A stretch of DNA of 64,000 nucleotides from Bugula neritina (Eukaryota > Bryozoa > Gymnolaemata > Cheilostomatida > Bugulidae), in NCBI GenBank assembly GCA_964035545.1, contig OZ037768.1:4207241-4271240 (forward strand), given 5' to 3'. Positions 56,823 to 64,000 of the stretch are shown here, one piece after another; the stretch's first letter is position 1, and each line of letters begins with the position of its first letter. Both the position numbers and the translations under genes were made by a program. A model generated the notes under the pieces. It worked only from the letters and a program-made list of their open reading frames with translations. It had not been told where the DNA came from and did not search any database.

Positions 56823-59800
56823 TCAAGCAATACAGTTGTCTTTAGTTTTAATGTCTTCGATATGACAAAGCCCTTCTAAGACTGATAGTTTGTAAGTTAT
56901 AGAGTCTAATGTATCTTCGTCACTAGTGTTGGATATCTGCTTGCTCAAAGAGGCCTTGTCACTTTGATCATCAGGCTGTTCAGACTCCAACTCCTGCATA
57001 TTATTTGAGGATTGAGAAGAAGGTTCTAGATTCACATCTGTACCCTCTGTTGAAACGGTGCCATTATATTGGCTGTTTTCAGAATAGTCATTGGATTGAG
57101 ACATCTCTGTAAGAGTTACTCTTACTGGAATATCGGTTTGTAGATTAACTAGTTTCTGTTCTAAAATAGGAATACATTCCCGAGCTTGTGCCACAGTCAT
57201 CGGCGGGCAGATGTCTATGGATACAAACTTGGAAAGTTGGTCGGGAGTGTAGCTTATTTTCTTCTACAAAACAAAAAGCAGGTTCCATTATATTCACTGC
57301 CAGTTTATTTCAAAATTAGTGTTTACGCAGACAATTAGCATCCCAACTAGTGAATTGCGTCATTGTCATCATAGATGCTGATGCTATACCCAAACCATGA
57401 GGAACTGGCATGAATCATACGACATGACCTAATAGCTGCACCACAGCCTGTAGATGGACAGCTTACAGTTTGGTTATCTATTCATAGATTACCTTGCAAG
57501 CTGTTGCTGCTGGGTGTTGGACAGGTGGCACCCACAGGCACAACAGCATTGTGCCTATAACATAATATATCAAACAGAATTATTGCCAACCAATAAACTT
57601 AGAACACATCCCAGTGCGTTCTTAACACTGATTTTAGCCTTGCTGCTAATTCAATTACAGCTCATTACTGTATAGATTTTCTAGTACATTCTATAGAAAG
57701 GTATTTTTTGTTTGCAGTGTTTTGTCATGTGATAAAGGCTGAATGGAATTCCGACTCATTGCATCATTCTTGCCAATGTAATCACGGACTGGCACAATCT
57801 ACTGGCTACACATAAGCAGTATAATCAATGTATATCCACGTGTAACTAGTGTGGCAATAACAACTACCATTTATTAAATCATGTGATACAGCCAACACCT
57901 TATCAGCTCACAGATGAACTAGAGATCCTTCAACTAAACATTGCATCATAAAGAGACCATCAATGAGAGCTGAATATGCAGTGCCTACCTTTTTCTGTCT
58001 CTGTGAGGACCGGTCATCCCCAATTTGCTTAGTTAACCGCTCGCAGAACTCTATGAGCTGCTGGCAGGTGAGCATTTCTGCTGTTTGCGGTTTATCAGCC
58101 ACCTTTTCTGCTAAACTGTAGTAAACAAAAGACAGCAGTTAAGTTGACCTGGTACCACATGCTGACCTGTGCCAAAGTTCATGCAGCAGCAATATAATGG
58201 CAGCACTGTTGCTTGCAGTTGTGCTAAATGGCACTAAGCCAACATTTTGACTGTATGATGCAAGAATTCACACTGCAAGACTACAAAGTAGAGTTTAGAT
58301 TCCAGGACTTACCCAAGACATCTAGTTTGGTTGTGATGAGGCAGCCAATTATGCTGCTGCTGCTTCTGTTTATTGTCCAAATCTACCTGTTTGGCTGCTG
58401 CTTTCTGCTCAGCGTAGGTCTGTTGGTGTTTTGTAAATTGTTCCTTTAGTGACTGTTTCTGATTATTTTTTAGCTCCATTTCTAAAACACAATACAGCAC
58501 AATTATGAAAATGCACGAGGTGTGAACAAACAGTATTAGACTTACAAAGCATTACATAACCATAATGTTTCTGCTACATCATGAGACTGAGTCAACAGCG
58601 TTTTATATGCACTTGCATTTGAAAAGCAGCTGATGTGCACATGACACACTGTGGGGGGGGAGAGAGAAATTCCATGTCGTTATTTGTTTATAATTCTTTT
58701 ATGACTGATAACTGAACTATACGGGAATGTAACCTAATTTATCATACTTTGTTTTGAGGTTATCAGTTAACAGTAAGCCAGGCTGGTGAGTTGGAATCAA
58801 TTACATTATTACGTTATGCACCTTACTTGAGTGTTGTGAAATATGCAGGCAAGTTAATAAAGAACCTGTGTTTATCTACTTAAAATAGGTTGAGGCTGCG
58901 TTACTAGAGTGTATAGTTGAGTTGTATCACTACTCAGAGTTTCACAACAGCATTGCATCAAAACATTTCCTGGTATGAAGATGGAGTAGCAATGACTAAT
59001 GATAAGGCAGGAAGATGAAGTGGCATTAGTTAGTATAGTTGTAGCAACTGAAGGCTTAATTCACTACTAAGTAGAGTACACTCAGACTGAACCCCTGACA
59101 CACTTCATTTATTAACATATTCACATATATCTTAGCTATCCTCTACAGACTGAGGGTTGTAAGCTCAAACAATTCTGTTTTACAATAAATTTTCACTCAA
59201 GCTGATGAAGTTCTCATTTGTCTGTAGTATTATATCTAACTAATACTAATTACTGCTGACTTTCATAGCATGTTATTCTTAGCTGCTGCAACACAAAGCT
59301 TAAGCACTGGTCTGGGTTATAAGTTTAAAGTTTAACAGAAGCACTTCTATGGCTTTGGTTGCTAATGCCATCACTTCTATTGTGTGCTTTACCTTCACGA
59401 AGTTGACTTTCCAATGCCTTGCATGTTGTCAACTTTTCTCTCGTATCTTCCTCTTGCTTTCTTATTGCCACAATCTCCTTGATGACTTTGTCTCTGGCAG
59501 CTCTCTTGTCATACTGACTTGATCTCAAAGCCTTCAGCTCTGACTGTGTGCCAAGGTATTCACTGGAACAACCAATATATTACTACAATCTATTTATTTA
59601 CATATAATTGCATGCTCTGGTATATTGACTGCTGAAAATTTTTCCATAGGCAACACTCACATGACCCGATACAGGAAAATTTCAAGTGGAAATTAGCAGC
59701 TAGCAGTCGGACACAGGCCTAGTTTACGCACTCTAGCTGCAGCTATGTCAATAAATTCTAGTGAGCTAAACAATGGTACAACTTGGTACTCAATGCCTCT

Positions 59801-61601
59801 CATTGTTCACTCTAAGCATTGCTGTGTAGCTACTATCGTAATTACACTACATACGTTTCTAGTATAGAATGGAATTGTACAAAAACAGAAATTTATTTTT
59901 AGAAATTTAGGTTTAAGAAATTTTAAATTTAGATTTACAAAAACAGCTTAACAATTGAAATTTCATAAGAGATCTAAAAATATATGATGCCATAATATGC
60001 TACTGCCCAAATATACTGCTCCATAGAAATTCACAATGGCTGTTTGCATACAGTGGATTTTTTACAGGTTGGCACTGTTCCAAAGTATGTGGAAACTTTA
60101 GTTAAAAAGTGGAAAGTACTTATCTACTCACCCCACAACTTTCCTTGACCTATTTAACTTGTCAATCTCGGCTACTATCTTCTTCTCCTCACAGTGCTTG
60201 AAGTGCCGACTATCTAAATGCACTTGCAACTTTCTATAAATAAAATCAAACTTATAAGTAAGTCAGTAGCTTAGCAAAAATCCTCAACAATCAACACAGC
60301 AAGCTCTTAGTGCTTTATGTAGCACGTACCATGCGGATGTAAATATTCTCGGAACTGCTGGCAAAATTTATTAGCCTACTGAACTTTTACCCTTGGCAAG
60401 TTGTCTATTAGGTCATATAGTAATACATGTATGATAACAGTATCTTATTCATGAAGGCTCTGACTCTAGCACTGTCAGATGATGCAGTGCTCGCAGTTTG
60501 AAAGCATTCAATCAACAAATAAACTATATTCCAGATCACCCAAGAATATTTAAATAGCAGCTAGTTTACATCAAGTTGCACAGAAATGCTATACATTTAT
60601 GGAGTGATGGTTGGGGTTTAACTGTTACCTGATAGCATTATCCAACTTCTGCAAGTCTCTGTATTGAAGTTTTGACTGTAGCTGTCCAATCTTTTCTGAC
60701 TAAAACAAAGATTTTACTTACACAATAGAGCTATACTTCAACATAGTGTGTTTAATATAATATAGTGCTAACATAATATAGTACAGTGCTAATATAACAT
60801 AATATAATATAATATAGTGATAATATTGAGCTTAAAGATGCAAAACTAGTTGTATTCAAAGTAGCGCATTTTGCAGATTTCACACTATTTATAGTGCAGG
60901 CATATACATTATGCTCTCTTGTCATATCTATTGTAGAGAGTAACATTTCTGTTCAAATATCCACTATTCAAGGTAAACAGTGTACATATGATTAGTCTGG
61001 GGATAAGCGACTTAGTGACAGTAACCATATCATAGCATGGACTTACCAGTTTGTTTATGTTGACACTCATATTATTCACACAAGCCTCTACTGACCCCTT
61101 CTCTGTGAATTTGGCTGTTTTTTCTTCTTTCAACTTATCAAGTTTTGCAAAGAGATCATTTAGCATAGCTTTATTTCCAGCCTACAAAACGAAAAACAAT
61201 TAGATTGAAGTGGCTAACTGTCGGAAATATTTATTTCTGTAATATTATGACTGCAGATGTGATGGATAGTTATTGTAAATGATACATATTATGATGCATG
61301 ACTCTATTAACCTAAAACGACCTTGACCAAAAATGCCCAACATTGATCTCTATTTAAACAGTACAATATAATATGAGTAAATATAATACGATGATTTCAA
61401 TGATGTAAATAGATTACAGACATAAGAACCTACCAATTTTACTTGTGTAATCTGAATTTCATCAGCCAATTGTCTGCATAATCGTTCAAAATTCTTTCTT
61501 GACGGTTTACATATTTTACCGTCAGCAGTAGTAGGTAACTCATATTCGTAACCAGAGTTTTGCACAGGCATTGTGGTCTTGCATAAATGTTCTTTATCCA
61601 T
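56823..61601 (-). CDS. Bfr1-like coiled-coil protein
   Basis: Eight exons (5' to 3'): 61601-61434, 61181-61047, 60699-60629, 60233-60132, 59562-59393, 58481-58313, 58115-57989, 57263-56823. They total 1383 nt, 460 residues (yeast Bfr1 is 470). It is largely charged coiled coil. Family-like features: KPSRKNFERLCRQLADEI near the N-terminus, then NKAMLNDLFAKLDKLKEEK. The central block HLDSRHFKHCEEKKIVAEID plus KLNRSRKV matches the Bfr1 EEK-(I/V)-EIDKL-RS consensus. A late TCQQLIEFCERL helix precedes an acidic Ser-rich tail. Yeast Bfr1 associates with polysomes and mRNPs at the ER. The assignment rests on length, layout and the EEKKIVAEIDKLNRS block; another coiled-coil family is possible. Confidence 0.72.
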
Positions 61602-61879
61602 CAGTATTGCTCACTAAAATTAAGAACCAAACCAATGTTAAAGTTGCATATTGGCATTCAAACTGATTACCTGCTTTTGAAAAACTTCCTTTCAAATATT
61701 TACAAATTGAACTACGATCAACAACTAAGTGATTTTTCAATATAAATATGATTGAATTTAATTAAAGAATAGTTAAGACTTTCTTTTTGACTTAATCTGA
61801 ATCTTAATAAAACTTAAAACCGCCACTTTCACATTAATTTTGTAATTTATAACATTCATTGTGGTAGCCATACGTATTT

Positions 61880-62395
61880 ATATTAGTATTATAGTAATAC
61901 TAATACTATTAGTATTACTATTAATATTAGTAATACTAATACTCTAATAGTAATGCTATTAGTATTACTAATAGTAATACTAATAGTGACTAATACTTAT
62001 ACTATTACTAATAGTAATACTAGTATTACTATTAGTATTAATATTACTATTACTATGTAACTATTAGTATTAGTAAATGTAATACTAAGACTTGCAAGTT
62101 ATAATCATAATGTCAATGATAATCAGAATTAAGTATCAACTTTAGACTTAGTAACTGTAAGGATGATCATAACTACATATATCACATTCAATAATCATTA
62201 TGATTATCACTTAACAGTTATCAGTATGAGTATCACTATCATGATAGTATAAGTATTACTATTACTATTAGTATTAGTAATACTAATAGTAATAAACATA
62301 GTAATACCAATAGTAACTGTAAGAGTAAGACTAAGTATAATACTAATACTAATAGTAATACTAATACTAATAGTAATACTTAATAACAAATAATT
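61880..62395. repeat. TAGTATTAC-type simple repeat
   Basis: Long degenerate tract of TAGTAAT/ATTACTA units, largely self-complementary (both strands show the same motifs). It lies about 280 bp upstream of the Bfr1-like start codon. A short Ile/Ser/Thr-rich ORF here is a repeat product. Confidence 0.85.
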
Positions 62396-64000
62396 TTAAT
62401 TCCTCTAGCCTCTTATTCTACATGATAATTATTCAATTATTAATATTATTAGCAGGAATTAACAACAACGCAAAACTGCGAACCATCAATAACACCTGTA
62501 ATAGTAAAAAAACTAAGCGGCATTAGCAATTAACACCAACCTCCCACTTCTGCGCGACACACACTTATAGTATACTAATACACGCGATTGATATATAAAC
62601 ACAACGAAAGTAACGCTGACTCAGCACGCTCAGACTTGTTTTTTCAGTTTAGACATAGTCCATAATTGAAATGAAATTAGTGAAACGGGTAATACCTAAA
62701 AAATCTTTCAAAAACTGTTGCTATTTTATTTCTAAGAACTCAGGTTAGAGATTTAGTTCCGCATTTAGGTCGCAAAACTCGTTTGTTGGAAAACCCAATA
62801 AACCACATGATCTCCTTGGGTGGGACCGAAAGCGAGGATTCGCTGTGCACTCAGAGTAGGAGTGGTCACTCTGGGCGGAGACTAACACAGCTTATTATCA
62901 AACATACCACCTACCTAGGCGCAACAAACTTGTCATAGGTGCTGCAAAACATGAGCACTGCATCATGGTTTCTCCGACTTAAACCCCACTTCTTCAATGC
63001 AAATTAAGTAGGCTCCAAACCAAAATGTCCAGAGTGAACCACTCAAGTTATTTTCATTAGGAATGCAACTCCGAATAATAAGGCAAAGTTTAAATTTTGT
63101 TATTATGTATTTCTATTCAACCACAAATAGTCAACCATTAATTTATACAACTTTCTGAAAATATGCTACCAGTTGCTTTCAATACCAGCCTCTACAACCA
63201 AATATATGATTAAATTTGTATTATCTAGCATAAAATAAATGATGCAAGTATAATTATATATGCAATACATTGAGACTGAAGCAGGTTTTTATTGAAGAAA
63301 TTATTGCTTAAGGCAACAGCTAGTGCAAATTTAAAATATTTACTATTTTGCTTATGATGAGTCCAACACATTCATAGTATGATAATACACACTTATTAAA
63401 TTTTTAGACTTGCAGACTCTTCACACATTAAATTCCAAAACTTTACACAGAATGGCAACTTTATGTTTGCAAGCAACATGCGTTGTTTTGCTTAATACCA
63501 CTACTGCAAATAATGGTTGAAATATGAATACAGAAATTCCGTTTATTGCATTGAAAATTAAAGGTTGCTAACTTAAAAGTACTAAAATCTCGAAATGACA
63601 AAATAGTAACACTACAAGAGAAAATTCTACTTCTACAAGCAAAGTAAAAAGAACAGTTGGAGTTAGAAAAAAAAAATATTGTAAATCTTCCACACTATAT
63701 TGATTACAAGAAGTGAACATTCCAATGCTTTTTACCTGCCTACGTAAATAAGTTGATTTAACAAGACTAGGTTATAGAAACGTCTGGTGGTTAATGCAAG
63801 TATATAAAAACAATTATGATGTCAACTTGAAACGATGAAATAAAATTTAGTTCAAGAGATTTAGTTTCTAATTGTTTTTGTAGAAGAAAGTTTGAAAAGT
63901 ATGAAAACATATAAGGTGACATTCTTATAGCTTCTCTAGATTTATAGTAGTCTATGTTTTAATGTTATTAGATGTAAAGACTCCATTCAAAAACCTCGAA
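62396..64000. other. right-end region without a recognised gene
   Basis: AT-rich; no ORF longer than 60 codons with family features. It includes a less AT-rich patch at about 62815-62960 and a 15-16-bp inverted repeat pair (62860-62874 and 63029-63044). No RNA gene is recognised. Confidence 0.5.

Overview
This is a nuclear genome window from an invertebrate animal. The sequence is AT-rich, genes are split by GT-AG introns of about 0.1-4 kb, and the gene set is typical of a ciliated metazoan. The phylum cannot be fixed from sequence alone. A Bfr1-family protein and a stand-alone NHL propeller would fit a non-vertebrate lineage such as a sponge, cnidarian or spiralian.

Layout. Positions 1-5610 hold the 3' part of a Ty3/gypsy LTR retrotransposon on the + strand (copy A; its 5' end lies outside the window). 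BBS4 follows (+, 12 coding exons, 559 codons). A small multi-pass membrane protein lies on the minus strand at 12638-15264 and converges on BBS4. Two tandem TPPP/p25-alpha genes come next (+, 15800-17538 and 19836-21324); the second has an in-frame stop before a remnant of the family's C-terminal motif. ELP2 (minus, 22704-43179) was reconstructed as 18 coding exons and 844 residues; its 4.4-kb intron 10 holds an intronless NHL-propeller gene and a SINE. A complete second copy of the retrotransposon (copy B, minus, 43642-51220) has LTRs that read as identical and a 4-bp target duplication. It sits between the divergent ELP2 and MND1 genes. MND1 (+, 52051-55965, 205 residues) converges on a Bfr1-like coiled-coil gene (minus, 56823-61601, 460 residues). 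The last 2.4 kb is AT-rich, with simple repeats and no gene I can support.

All exon models were joined by hand from splice consensus, reading phase and family similarity. In each, the exon lengths sum to a whole number of codons.

How the genes relate. BBS4 (BBSome/centriolar satellites) and the TPPPs (microtubule binding, ciliary in many lineages) are cilium-linked. ELP2 serves tRNA wobble modification, MND1 meiotic recombination, and Bfr1 mRNP/ER-associated translation. The window is otherwise shaped by repeats: at least seven different minisatellites, mostly inside introns and several touching splice sites; a tRNA-derived SINE family with three copies; and the retrotransposon pair in inverted orientation.

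The most unusual system is the retrotransposon. It has a single fused gag-pol ORF, a Gag zinc knuckle whose cysteines have all been replaced, a tRNA-Leu-type primer site, and a third ORF (362 residues) encoding a C2H2-type zinc-finger plus coiled-coil protein. Both copies lie just upstream of a host gene in the same orientation.
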